DNA of 64,000 bases, taken from Thiohalophilus sp046483665. Lineage in GTDB: Bacteria; Pseudomonadota; Gammaproteobacteria; UBA6429; Thiohalophilaceae. The notes under the pieces were generated by a model that did no database searches, was not told the DNA's origin, and saw only the letters and a list, made by a program, of their open reading frames with translations. Made by a program: the position numbers and the translations under genes. Below, piece after piece: positions 17,524-26,029 of the stretch. The stretch is from positions 1-64,000 of the forward strand of contig NZ_JAWOCR010000011.1 in NCBI RefSeq assembly GCF_046483665.1, in the 5' to 3' direction. Each line of letters opens with the position of its first letter. Position 1 is the first letter of the stretch.

Positions 17524-17758
17524 GCCGAGGGACGAGGGACGAGGCTTGGATTTGATCCCCTCCCCCTAACCCCCTCGGCTCGGGCGTCCTGCTTCGCTCT
17601 ACCGAGTCCATCCATGGACTCGTCCCTGTGGGAGGGGGGGGATTGATCCTGCTACCAACACGATCATCCCCTCCCCTGCAAGGGGAGGGTTAGGGAGGGG
17701 TGACATAGAATCAGCCCCGGCAAAATCTCCTCGTCACTCGTCCCTCGTACCTCGGCCC
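17524..17758. repeat. Nested inverted repeats: heptamer arms around a CCCCTCCCC element
   Basis: Outer arms are heptamer words GAGGGAC-GAGGGAC-GAGG (17524-17543) and the complementary CCTCGTCACTCGTCCCTCG (from 17729 to 17758). Inside is a second inverted pair, GATCCCCTCCCCCTAACC (from about 17554) and GGGGAGGGTTAGGGAGGGG (ending about 17701), and inside that a small hairpin CGAGTCCA-tcca-TGGACTCG (17603-17622). The gap 17515-17782 contains no gene. Confidence 0.85.
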
Positions 17759-17782
17759 TGCGAATTTCTGTATACTATTTAT

Positions 17783-18490
17783 ATGAGCCAAACACACACC
17801 AACGTCGATCATCAGGAAATCGCCAAGTTCGAGGATCTCGCCTCGCGCTGGTGGGATCCCCATGGCGAGTTCAAGCCGCTGCATGAAATCAACCCCTTGC
17901 GTCTGGAATATATCGACCGGCGCGTAACCCTGGCCGGCAAGAAAGTGCTGGATGTGGGCTGCGGCGGCGGGATTCTCTCCGAGGCCATGGCGCAGCGGGG
18001 CGCGACTGTGACCGGTATCGACATGGGGGAAGCGCCGTTGAGCGTGGCGCGGCTGCACAGGCATGAGTCCGGCGTAGAGGTTGATTATCAGCAGATCACC
18101 GCTGAAGAACTGGCCGATCGGGAAGCCGGTGAATACGACGTGGTCACCTGCCTGGAGATGCTCGAACATGTGCCCGACCCCGCCTCGGTCGTGCGCGCCT
18201 GCGCGCAACTGATCAGGCCCGGCGGGCATGTATTTTTTTCCACCATCAACCGCAACCCCAAATCGTATCTGTTTGCGATCATCGGTGCCGAATATATCCT
18301 CAAGCTACTGCCCAAAGGCACTCATGATTATGCCAGATTCATCCGCCCTGCCGAGCTGGAAAGCTGGGTGCGTGCCGCGGACCTTGGCACCCGCGAACTG
18401 ACCGGCATGAGTTACAACCCGCTGACCAAAACCTATTCCCTGGGGCACGATGTCAGTGTCAATTACCTGTTACATACCCAGAAGTCGTGA
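17783..18490 (+). CDS. ubiG: Ubiquinone biosynthesis O-methyltransferase
   Basis: The SAM-dependent enzyme performs both O-methylations of ubiquinone synthesis at the membrane surface. The 235-residue protein has the family N-terminus NVDHQEIAKFEDLASRWWD, the SAM motif VLDVGCGGG at 55-63 and the EMLEHVPDP block. A TATACT hexamer ends 6 nt before the ATG and there is no ribosome binding site, so the transcript may be leaderless. It overlaps the next gene by 4 nt. The ubiG-gph pair is classic and lies in the Pseudomonas order. Confidence 0.97.
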   Translation: MSQTHTNVDHQEIAKFEDLASRWWDPHGEFKPLHEINPLRLEYIDRRVTLAGKKVLDVGCGGGILSEAMAQRGATVTGIDMGEAPLSVARLHRHESGVEVDYQQITAEELADREAGEYDVVTCLEMLEHVPDPASVVRACAQLIRPGGHVFFSTINRNPKSYLFAIIGAEYILKLLPKGTHDYARFIRPAELESWVRAADLGTRELTGMSYNPLTKTYSLGHDVSVNYLLHTQKS

Positions 18491-19137
18491 TCAACACCGT
18501 ACTGTTTGACCTGGACGGCACGCTGGCCGACACCGCACCGGATCTGGCTCATGCCCTCAATGCTGTGCGCCTGAAATACAATCTGCCCGTCTTGCCTTTC
18601 GACATGATTCGCCCTGTGGTGTCGCACGGTGGCAAGGCATTAATCGAGCTGGGCTTTGCCCAAACCCAAATCGACGCCGACTTCGAAACGTTACGCCAGC
18701 AACTGCTACAGCATTATCACAGCAATCTGGCCACGCACACCGTGTTGTTCCCTGGCATGGCAAAACTGCTCGACAGCCTGGAAACCCGCGGCCACAACTG
18801 GGGCGTAGTGACCAACAAGCCCGGCTGGCTGACCGACCCCTTGCTGCAGGCGCTGAACCTCGACCAGCGCGCCCGCTGTGTAGTCAGCGGGGATACCCTG
18901 CCACAACGCAAACCTGATCCCGCCCCCCTGTTGCATGCCTGTCAACAGTGCGGCAGCGAGACGCAGCAATGCCTTTATGTGGGCGACGCCCAGCGCGACA
19001 TCGAAGCCGGCCGCCGCGCCGGCATGCAGACACTGGTTGCCCTGTTCGGCTATATTGGCGAGTATGAACAACCGGATACCTGGGGCGCCGACGCAATGGT
19101 GGAGTCCCCCGAAGCGATCCTCGAGTGGCTGAAGTGA
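18487..19137 (+). CDS. gph: HAD phosphatase, phosphoglycolate or MurNAc-6-phosphate type
   Basis: A HAD-superfamily phosphatase of 216 residues with the nucleophile D8 in FDLDGTLAD, VVTNKPG for motif II, the lysine of KPDPAPLL and the acidic motif YVGDAQRDIEAG. By name the family is phosphoglycolate phosphatase. The orthologue at this exact position in Pseudomonas, between ubiG and yciK, is MupP, which dephosphorylates N-acetylmuramic acid 6-phosphate in cell-wall recycling, so that role is equally likely. The GTG start overlaps the ubiG stop (GTGA), which implies coupling. Confidence 0.9.
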   Translation: MINTVLFDLDGTLADTAPDLAHALNAVRLKYNLPVLPFDMIRPVVSHGGKALIELGFAQTQIDADFETLRQQLLQHYHSNLATHTVLFPGMAKLLDSLETRGHNWGVVTNKPGWLTDPLLQALNLDQRARCVVSGDTLPQRKPDPAPLLHACQQCGSETQQCLYVGDAQRDIEAGRRAGMQTLVALFGYIGEYEQPDTWGADAMVESPEAILEWLK

Positions 19138-19171
19138 ATGCGTCAATCAACAAAAGTTACAATGAATATAA

Positions 19172-19266
19172 CTCTCGCAGAGACGCGAAGACGCAAAGGA
19201 TATAAATATTCAATGCGCACCAACAAGTACACGATTTTCTTTGCGGCCTTCGCGGCTTTGCGAGAG
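19172..19266. repeat. Inverted-repeat element between gph and rmuC
   Basis: The left arm, CTCTCGCAGAGACGCGAAGACGC (19172-19200), pairs with the right arm 19238-19266, which ends GCTTTGCGAGAG, across a 37-bp AT-rich core. It belongs to the same family as the elements at 15.9 and 51.6 kb. Confidence 0.9.
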
Positions 19267-19303
19267 GTAATGATCACTTGATCCATAAAAAGTTCATCAG
19301 ATA

Positions 19304-20566
19304 ATGCAACAGGAACTGATTTACGCTGCAATCGCTGTTGGTTCCCTGCTGGTCGGGGCGCTGGGGGTATATCTGTGGTTACAGAAACGCATCCATGCAC
19401 TGCAACGGGAAAACAGCGAACTGAGTACGACGCTGGAGCTGGAGCGCCGGCATGCCGAGGAGAAACTGGAAACGCTGACCCAGGCCCGCGAGCAACTCAA
19501 GGAAACCTTTTCGTCTATTTCCAGCCAGGCACTGAAACATAATTCCGAGGAGTTCCTGCGACTGGCGCAACAGAATCTGGAAAAATTCCAGAACCAGGCC
19601 AAAGGCGATCTGGCGCAGAAGGAAAAAGCCTTCGAACAATTGATCAAGCCTATCCGGGACTCGCTGGAAAAAACCGAACAGCAGATCCACAGCATCGAAA
19701 AAGATCGCAAGGAAGCCTATGGCGCGCTGCACAAGCACATCGAAACCATGAACCTGACCCAGCAGGAGTTACGTAACCAGACTCATAACCTGGTTCAGGC
19801 GCTGCGGCGTCCCGAGGTGCGCGGCCAGTGGGGTGAACTGACCCTCAAGCGACTGGCGGAGCTGGCCGGCATGGTCGAGCATTGTGATTTTTATCAGCAG
19901 GAAAACGTCAAAACCGACGAAGGTCGTCAGCGTCCGGATATGATCGTGCGCATGCCCGACGGGCGCGAGATTGTGGTCGATGTCAAAACACCCCTGGATG
20001 CCTATTTAAGTGCCATTGAAAGCAGCGACGAGGAGCAGCGCAAGCAACACATGCAGCGCCATGCCAAAAACGTTCGCCAGCGCATCAACGAGCTGCACAG
20101 CAAGGCGTACTGGAGTCAGTTCAGCCAGTCACCGGAGTTTGTGGTGCTGTTTATTCCCGGTGACCAGTTCCTCAGCGCGGCCCTGGAAACCGATTATCAA
20201 TTGATGGAAGATGCGTTGAGTAAAAATGTAATTCTGGCCACCCCTACCAGCTTTGTCGCCTTGCTGCGCGCGGTGGCTTACGGCTGGCGTCAGGAACAAC
20301 TGGCCAAAAATGCCGAGCAGATCAAAAAGATCGGCGAAGAGCTGTATCAACGGCTGGCGACCTTTACCGGCCATTTACAAAAGATGGGGCGTAGCCTGGA
20401 TGCGACCGTCAAACACTTCAACAGTACGGTGGGGTCGTTTGACAGCCGCATCCTGCCCAGCGTGCAGAAATTTCGCGAGATGGGTATCAGCTCCAGCAAG
20501 GAGATCGAGGCGCAGGAACAGGTCGAAAGCGGCGTGCGTCAGATCGAGACCGACACTGACCAGTAG
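19304..20566 (+). CDS. rmuC: DNA recombination protein RmuC
   Basis: The 420-residue protein has one N-terminal membrane anchor (about residues 4-24), a long coiled coil (about 28-165) and a C-terminal nuclease-like RmuC domain with PEVRGQWGELTLKRL, RPDMIVRMPDGREIVVDVKTPLDAY and FIPGDQFLSAAL. RmuC limits rearrangements at inverted repeats in E. coli; its biochemistry is still poorly defined. That link is notable given the density of inverted repeats in this window. It is not part of the Pseudomonas order at this place. No clear ribosome site precedes the ATG. Confidence 0.93.
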   Translation: MQQELIYAAIAVGSLLVGALGVYLWLQKRIHALQRENSELSTTLELERRHAEEKLETLTQAREQLKETFSSISSQALKHNSEEFLRLAQQNLEKFQNQAKGDLAQKEKAFEQLIKPIRDSLEKTEQQIHSIEKDRKEAYGALHKHIETMNLTQQELRNQTHNLVQALRRPEVRGQWGELTLKRLAELAGMVEHCDFYQQENVKTDEGRQRPDMIVRMPDGREIVVDVKTPLDAYLSAIESSDEEQRKQHMQRHAKNVRQRINELHSKAYWSQFSQSPEFVVLFIPGDQFLSAALETDYQLMEDALSKNVILATPTSFVALLRAVAYGWRQEQLAKNAEQIKKIGEELYQRLATFTGHLQKMGRSLDATVKHFNSTVGSFDSRILPSVQKFREMGISSSKEIEAQEQVESGVRQIETDTDQ

Positions 20567-20570
20567 TCAG

Positions 20571-20792
20571 TTATTCCTTGAGTTTACCCTTGATTTCCGA
20601 ACCAAGATCCTCCACTTTCTTGCCAGCCCGTTCCATGGCCTCGCCGGTACTTTCCTGCAGGCGCTGCTGCAGGGTTGGCCCGTCGAAAGGATTACTCAAG
20701 ATCGGTTTGCCCTTGCCAATATTAACGCCAAACCACATCCCGACGGCGAGGCCAATAATGATGCCAAAGAGGATCAGTTTGAGTTTTTTCAT
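20571..20792 (-). CDS. Small single-span membrane protein
   Basis: This 73-residue protein has a hydrophobic segment at about residues 4-25 (LILFGIIIGLAVGMWFGVNIG) after a lysine-rich start, and a charged, probably helical C-terminus. The frame is convergent with rmuC, ending 4 nt after it, and divergent from hpnC with 52 nt between the starts. I do not recognise a named family. The well-formed signal-anchor and the helical, lysine- and glutamate-rich tail argue that it is real. Confidence 0.6.
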   Translation of the reverse strand: MKKLKLILFGIIIGLAVGMWFGVNIGKGKPILSNPFDGPTLQQRLQESTGEAMERAGKKVEDLGSEIKGKLKE

Positions 20793-20811
20793 TGCCTGCG
20801 ACCTGATTCTT

Positions 20812-20817
20812 TATAAT
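20812..20817 (+). promoter_or_regulatory. Possible -10 box for hpnC operon
   Basis: A perfect TATAAT lies 27 nt upstream of the hpnC start, in the divergent gap. The best -35-like hexamer (TTGCCT at 20793) is too close for a standard spacing, so the assignment is tentative. Confidence 0.35.
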
Positions 20818-20844
20818 GTGCTTACAATACTATAGACGACTCTC

Positions 20845-21747
20845 ATGACAAGCAACATACTGGCCGACGCTTATGCCCATTGCGCGACAATAGCGAGCAA
20901 TCATTACGAGAATTTTCCCGTTGCCAGTCGTCTGCTGCCGGCCCGGATTCGACCGGCAGTAACGGTCATTTATGCTTTCGCCCGCCGCGCCGATGATTTC
21001 GCCGATGAGGGTGACTTGAGTCGTGAACAACGCCTGGCCCGGCTCGATGAGTACCGACATCGCCTGCAACAATTGCAGAGGGGGGAATCGTTTGATGACC
21101 CGATATTCGTCGCCCTGCAGGATGTCATCACGCACCATCACCTGCCTGTCGAACCCTTACACCGGTTATTGCAGGCCTTTGCTCAGGATGTAGAGAAGAC
21201 CCGTTATGCCGATTTTGGCGAGCTGATGGACTATTGCCGCTGTTCCGCCAACCCGATCGGCGAACTCCTGCTGCATCTCAACGACGCCGCCAGCGAGCGC
21301 AACATCGGTTATTCCAATGCCATTTGCACTGCCCTGCAGTTGATCAATTTTCTGCAGGATATGCATCAGGATTATCAGGAAAATAACCGTATCTATATTC
21401 CCCGGGACGAGATGCAGCGCTTTGGTGTCAGCGAACAACATATCGCCAGCCGCAAGACCGATTTTGCCATGCAAGGCCTGATGCGCCAGCAGATCGAACG
21501 GGCGCGCCGACTTCTCGAATCCGGCGCGCCGCTGGGCTTGCTTCTCAGCGGGCGCTTTGGTCTGGAAATACGACTGGTCATCGCCGGCGGCGGCCGTATT
21601 CTCAAACATCTGCACGACAACAGCCAGGCGGCATTCGCCCGTCCCCGACTCACGCCACGTGACAAACTGGCCATGCTGGCACAGGCGGCCCTGCCCCGAA
21701 TGCTCGGCCGTCGCCGAGGCCCTGGCAAATCGGGCTGTGGAATCTGA
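20845..21747 (+). CDS. hpnC: Hydroxysqualene synthase HpnC
   Basis: HpnC belongs to the squalene/phytoene synthase superfamily; together with HpnD and HpnE it converts farnesyl diphosphate to squalene, HpnC turning presqualene diphosphate into hydroxysqualene. The 300-residue protein has the first aspartate-rich motif in RADDFADEGD (48-57) and a second acidic region NFLQDMHQDYQENNRIYIPRDEM. The last is less canonical than in HpnD, as expected for HpnC. It opens a four-gene run hpnC-hpnD-hpnE-yciK, with a gap of 15 nt to hpnD. Confidence 0.93.
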   Translation: MTSNILADAYAHCATIASNHYENFPVASRLLPARIRPAVTVIYAFARRADDFADEGDLSREQRLARLDEYRHRLQQLQRGESFDDPIFVALQDVITHHHLPVEPLHRLLQAFAQDVEKTRYADFGELMDYCRCSANPIGELLLHLNDAASERNIGYSNAICTALQLINFLQDMHQDYQENNRIYIPRDEMQRFGVSEQHIASRKTDFAMQGLMRQQIERARRLLESGAPLGLLLSGRFGLEIRLVIAGGGRILKHLHDNSQAAFARPRLTPRDKLAMLAQAALPRMLGRRRGPGKSGCGI

Positions 21748-21762
21748 TACACTGGCCGCATC

Positions 21763-22638
21763 ATGACCCCCGATCAATATTGTCAGAACAAGGCCGCCTC
21801 CAGCGGTTCCAGTTTCTATTACAGTTTTCTGTTTCTCACCCGCCCCAGGCGCCGGGCGATCATGGCCCTGTATGCCTTCTGCCGTGAAGTGGACGACGTG
21901 GTGGATGACAACAAGACACCGGAGGTGAGCCGGGTCAAGTTGCAATGGTGGAAAGATGAAATCGATCGCCTGTTCGATAGTCAGCCACAGCATCCCGTGA
22001 CGCAGGCCTTACAGTCGGTGATTGCTGAATTCGACCTGCCCCGCGAGTACTTCGTAGAGATCATTGACGGCATGGAAATGGATCTCGAACAACATCGCTA
22101 TGCCACGTTCAAGGAGTTGTCCCTGTACTGTTACCGGGCCGCCAGTGTGGTCGGATTGTTATCGGCGGAAATTTTCGGTTACCGGGATCGGCAAACACTC
22201 AAATACGCCCGGGATCTGGGCCTGGCGTTTCAACTGACCAACATCCTGCGTGATGTCGGAGAAGATGCCCGACGCGGACGTATCTATCTGCCCCAGGAAG
22301 ATCTGCAGCGCTTTGGTGTGCAGGAAGCGGATCTGTTACAGGGCAAGGAAAGTTCCGAATTTTATCAACTGATGGCATTCGAGGCAGAACGGGCCCGCGA
22401 TTATTATCAACGCGCCCATGCCCATTTGCCCGAAATCGACCGTCGTGACCAGCGTGCGGGGCTGATCATGAGCCGCATCTATCAACGTCTGCTGGACGAG
22501 CTGGAAAAAGACGGGTTTCATGTCCTGACCCGTCGCATTAATCTGACCGCACTGGCCAAGTTATGGCTGGCCGCTACAACTGTCTGGCATGAACGAGGGT
22601 GGAGACGCTCGCAGTCGGACAGGGAACATTCCCGATGA
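21763..22638 (+). CDS. hpnD: Presqualene diphosphate synthase HpnD
   Basis: HpnD condenses two farnesyl diphosphates to presqualene diphosphate. The 291-residue protein keeps both catalytic aspartate motifs, DDVVDD at 44-49 and LRDVGED at 162-168, with GRIYLPQEDLQRFGV behind the second. It overlaps the following gene by 4 nt (ATGA), implying translational coupling. The pairing with a second synthase homologue and an amine-oxidase-like flavoprotein is diagnostic of the HpnCDE route. Confidence 0.95.
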   Translation: MTPDQYCQNKAASSGSSFYYSFLFLTRPRRRAIMALYAFCREVDDVVDDNKTPEVSRVKLQWWKDEIDRLFDSQPQHPVTQALQSVIAEFDLPREYFVEIIDGMEMDLEQHRYATFKELSLYCYRAASVVGLLSAEIFGYRDRQTLKYARDLGLAFQLTNILRDVGEDARRGRIYLPQEDLQRFGVQEADLLQGKESSEFYQLMAFEAERARDYYQRAHAHLPEIDRRDQRAGLIMSRIYQRLLDELEKDGFHVLTRRINLTALAKLWLAATTVWHERGWRRSQSDREHSR

Positions 22639-23975
22639 AACAGGCTCCGGTGGTCATCGTCGGTGGCGGCTGGGCCGGCCTGGCTGCTGCAGCGGATCTG
22701 GCCGCTCGCGGCCTTCAGCCGTTGCTGCTGGAAGCCGGCAAGCAACCCGGTGGTCGGGCACGCAAGGTCGCTTTCGCCGGCCAGGCCGTGGACAATGGAC
22801 AACATCTGTTTATCGGCGCCTATCATCATACTCTGCGCCTGCTGAAGCAGTTTGAGCTGCCTGTTGAAGAGTTGTTCAAGCGCCAGCCCCTGCACCTGAC
22901 CCTGCAACATCCGCAGGGGCCAAAATTATCGCTGCGCGCTCCCCGCCTGCCCGCCCCGCTGCACTTGCTATGGGCACTGCTTAACGCCCAGGGACTGTCG
23001 ACCCGCAGTCGCTGGCAGGCTCTGAAATTTGGCTGGCGTCTGTCTCGTCACAAAGTGATGACGCAAACCGATCAATCTGTTCTGGCCCTGCTCAGGCAAT
23101 GGCAGCAGCCCCGGGAACTGATCGAGTCCTTCTGGACACCGCTGTGTCTGGCTATTATGAATACCCCGGTCGGGGACAGCTCGGCAGAGTTATTTCTCAG
23201 CGTGTTGCGGGATGCTTTTTTGCATCAACGGGTCGATTCGGATCTGTTATATGCCCGCCGCGATCTCGGCCATTTATTCAGTGAGCCCGCCATGCAATAC
23301 ATCGAACATCAGGGCGGAGAAGTACAACTGGGGCGGCGGGTCTTGCAATTGCACATCGAACAACAGCAAATCAGGGGCATAGTCACCGGCGGGGGAGAAA
23401 TCCGGACTTCCCAGGTGATCCTGGCGGTTCCGCCGCGTGCAGCCGCCGCACTGTGTGAGTCCCATCCCGAACTGGCCGAATTACAACAACAGTGCAGCGC
23501 CTTTGAATACGAACCGATCTGTACGATTTATCTGCAATACCCCAAACAGGTGCAATTACCGCAACCCATGCTGGGACTACTCGGTGGCCTCGGACAATGG
23601 GTATTCGATCGTCGCCTGTATGGCCAGCACGGGCTGCTGGCGGTCGTGATCAGTACCGGGGGCAAACACATGCGCCTGACCAATGCCCAATTGATCTCCC
23701 GGATCGGCGAAGAGTTGCAAAACCACTTTCCCCACTGGCCTGCACACGAGCAGGCCATGGTAATTCGGGAAAAACGGGCGACCTTTGCCAGTCGGGTCGG
23801 CATCAACTCACAGCGTCCCGACAATCATACCGCTATTGATGGCCTGTGGCTGGCCGGGGATTATACCCGGACCAATTATCCCGCCACGCTCGAAGGTGCA
23901 GTGAAAAGTGGGTTACAATGCGCCACCCTGGCCCACCGGGCAGTTCATACCCCGAGACAAGACGCTTTTTCATGA
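22635..23975 (+). CDS. hpnE: Hydroxysqualene dehydroxylase HpnE
   Basis: A FAD-dependent enzyme that reduces hydroxysqualene to squalene, the last step before hopanoid cyclisation. The 446-residue protein starts with VVIVGGGWAGLAAAADLAARG and GGRARKVAF, a Rossmann motif shared with phytoene desaturases, and ends with GLWLAGDYTRTNYPATLEGAVKSG. An in-frame start 36 nt upstream exists, but the ATG at 22635 overlaps the hpnD stop and sits right before the flavin motif. It overlaps the next gene by 4 nt. Confidence 0.94.
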   Translation: MKQAPVVIVGGGWAGLAAAADLAARGLQPLLLEAGKQPGGRARKVAFAGQAVDNGQHLFIGAYHHTLRLLKQFELPVEELFKRQPLHLTLQHPQGPKLSLRAPRLPAPLHLLWALLNAQGLSTRSRWQALKFGWRLSRHKVMTQTDQSVLALLRQWQQPRELIESFWTPLCLAIMNTPVGDSSAELFLSVLRDAFLHQRVDSDLLYARRDLGHLFSEPAMQYIEHQGGEVQLGRRVLQLHIEQQQIRGIVTGGGEIRTSQVILAVPPRAAAALCESHPELAELQQQCSAFEYEPICTIYLQYPKQVQLPQPMLGLLGGLGQWVFDRRLYGQHGLLAVVISTGGKHMRLTNAQLISRIGEELQNHFPHWPAHEQAMVIREKRATFASRVGINSQRPDNHTAIDGLWLAGDYTRTNYPATLEGAVKSGLQCATLAHRAVHTPRQDAFS

Positions 23976-24754
23976 CCACATCACTCATTGATTATCAGCC
24001 CGCCGCGGATCTGCTGCAGGATCGGGTCATCCTTGTCACCGGTGCCGGCGACGGGATCGGTGCCGCCCTCGCCACTTCACTCGCGGCGCACGGCGCGACC
24101 GTGATCCTGCTGGGGCGAACGATTAAAAAACTGGAGAAGATCTACGATGCCATCGTTGCTGCGGGCTATCCGCAGCCGGCCATTGTGCCGCTGGATCTGG
24201 AAGGTGCCACGGCTGACCACTATCAGGAACTCGCCGCCACCCTGCAACAGGAGTACGGTCGCCTGGACGGCCTGGTGCATAACGCCACCTATCTTGGCGC
24301 ATTAATGCCAGTGGAACATTATGATCTGCAATTGTGGGCCCGGGTCCTGCAAACCAACCTGACCGCGCCGTTGTTGCTGACCCGCGCCCTGTTGCCGCTA
24401 TTAAAACAATCGACAGCGGCGTCGGTCATCTTTACCTCTGCCAGTGAAATCCAGGGGGGACGCGCCTACTGGGGTGCCTACAGCGTGAGCAAGGCCGGTG
24501 CCGATAACCTGATGCAGATCCTGGCCAGCGAACTGGAAACCAACACCTCTATCCGCGTTAACAGTCTCATTCCCGGGCCGGTACAAAGCCAGACCCGTCG
24601 CACCGCTTTCCCCGGCGAGGATCCCAACCAGCATCCCGAGATCGAAACCCTGCTGCCCGCCTACCTCTACCTGCTCGGCCCCGACAGCGAAAACGTCAAC
24701 GGCCAGATTTTGCATGCGCAAGAGAGTCACCAGGTCCTGGCAGCTAGTATCTAG
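23972..24754 (+). CDS. yciK: Short-chain dehydrogenase, YciK type
   Basis: A classical SDR of 260 residues with TGAGDGIG at 23-30, the NAD(P) motif, HNATYLG for the NNAG region, and the catalytic Y170/K174 in YWGAYSVSK. E. coli YciK is an SDR of uncertain substrate. In Pseudomonas the orthologue follows the ubiG-mupP pair; here rmuC and hpnCDE lie between, and yciK is coupled to hpnE by an ATGA overlap. A role in squalene or quinone chemistry is possible but unproven. Confidence 0.88.
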   Translation: MTTSLIDYQPAADLLQDRVILVTGAGDGIGAALATSLAAHGATVILLGRTIKKLEKIYDAIVAAGYPQPAIVPLDLEGATADHYQELAATLQQEYGRLDGLVHNATYLGALMPVEHYDLQLWARVLQTNLTAPLLLTRALLPLLKQSTAASVIFTSASEIQGGRAYWGAYSVSKAGADNLMQILASELETNTSIRVNSLIPGPVQSQTRRTAFPGEDPNQHPEIETLLPAYLYLLGPDSENVNGQILHAQESHQVLAASI

Positions 24755-24763
24755 CCCCTGTTT

Positions 24764-25807
24764 TTATTCCCAGAGGTCGACATGCTCGCCCTGTTCTTCG
24801 AGTTTGTCGGCGCGGGCCGAGAGGTAACGCTGCAGGTTGGGCTGCTCCTTATAAGCGCCCGAAGCGATATAGTCCATGATGGACTGGACATGAAATGCCC
24901 GTAAATACGCTTCGGCACGAAAGACCTCCTTGCCCGTGCTGTCAAAGAACACCAGTGTTGGGGCATACTTGATATCCAGCTCCCCTGCCAGTTTCCTGGC
25001 GGTGATCTGCTTGCCATCCGGCCCGACAACCTTGTCCTTGCTCCACATATCCAGTCTGACGACATCAAAACGCTGCAGTTGTTCACGGGTGGTTTCGCGC
25101 TGGTAAATATCCCCGTGCAGCTCATCACAGGCCTTGCATTGCTTTTGTTCGAACATCAGCAATAATGGCTTGCCGCCAGTAGCCAGTTGATTGAGATTAT
25201 ACGGTGGCTTGAGCAGAAACTCGGCCTGGTGCAATTTGCCGCTTGCTTTCTCGCCGCCTTGTTCCTTGTAATATTCACTAAAACTCAGCTGATTCTCTTT
25301 TTTCTCGCTGACATATTCCAGCGCGGCCATGAATTTATCGGGGGCATAATAGCCGTTGACGCGCAGCGCAACCTTGCCGTTTTCATCCATCATCAGCAGT
25401 GTCGGCGTGAACATCACCTTGAGGTTCTCGGCGAATGTCTTTTCAGTCAGCATATCCCCCTTCAGATCGGTCACTTCTCGATCACCCCACATATTAATAG
25501 CGATCACATCGAAGTTTTCCTGCGTCATTTCGGCAATATCCTTCTGGCCAAAGTTATCCTGCAGCAGCTTGGAGCAATAGGGACAGCCATCCTGATAAAA
25601 ATAGAGCATTAACCGCTTGTCCTGCCGGGCGGCCTCATCGATATCCTCACGGATATCCAGAAACGAGTTTTTGAACCAGGCCGGTTTCTCGTGATAGCCC
25701 GGATTGTTCATTCCCTCGTCCAGCCCGTCACCTTCTGCCGCCAGGCTCTGTTGCGCGGCCAACAGAAACACCACCGGTACAAAACGCCAGAATCGCTTGA
25801 GCAGCAT
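24764..25807 (-). CDS. Periplasmic protein with two thioredoxin-like domains
   Basis: The 347-residue protein has an N-terminal signal peptide (cut after about residue 23, SLAAEG) and two thioredoxin-like domains in tandem. The first has CPYC in YFYQDGCPYCSKLL, the second CKAC in MFEQKQCKACDELH; each is followed by the fold's cis-proline region (MFTPTLLMMD and KYAPTLVFFD). The arrangement resembles SoxW or DsbD-gamma-like reductases. Probably it reduces or oxidises periplasmic disulfides, or supports cytochrome c assembly; the partner is unknown. It converges on yciK with a 9-nt gap and no terminator. Confidence 0.75.
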   Translation of the reverse strand: MLLKRFWRFVPVVFLLAAQQSLAAEGDGLDEGMNNPGYHEKPAWFKNSFLDIREDIDEAARQDKRLMLYFYQDGCPYCSKLLQDNFGQKDIAEMTQENFDVIAINMWGDREVTDLKGDMLTEKTFAENLKVMFTPTLLMMDENGKVALRVNGYYAPDKFMAALEYVSEKKENQLSFSEYYKEQGGEKASGKLHQAEFLLKPPYNLNQLATGGKPLLLMFEQKQCKACDELHGDIYQRETTREQLQRFDVVRLDMWSKDKVVGPDGKQITARKLAGELDIKYAPTLVFFDSTGKEVFRAEAYLRAFHVQSIMDYIASGAYKEQPNLQRYLSARADKLEEQGEHVDLWE

Positions 25808-25978
25808 GTCTCTCCCCCTTTTTAAATAGTTATGCTGATTGGTCTTTTAGACCGCACTGTTACCCAGCCGTTCCGGAAAAACAAGCCACAGAGTGCCAGG
25901 GAATTGACGCCCCGGGACACAACTTTACACAGCCATTTTAAGTGCCTGTTTTTATTGTATTTTATAAATTTTCATAAC

Positions 25979-25994
25979 TGGCACGCTTTTCGCA
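25979..25994 (+). promoter_or_regulatory. Sigma-54 (-24/-12) promoter for the diguanylate cyclase
   Basis: The sequence TGGCACG-cttt-TCGCA has a perfect -24 element, one mismatch in the -12 element and the required 10 nt between GG and GC. The expected start of transcription is near 26005, 25 nt before the ATG with the best ribosome site. The upstream DNA is AT-rich, as for IHF or activator bending. Confidence 0.7.
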
Positions 25995-26029
25995 TATTAA
26001 GCACAGCAATGCATGTGAAGGGTGAAAAC

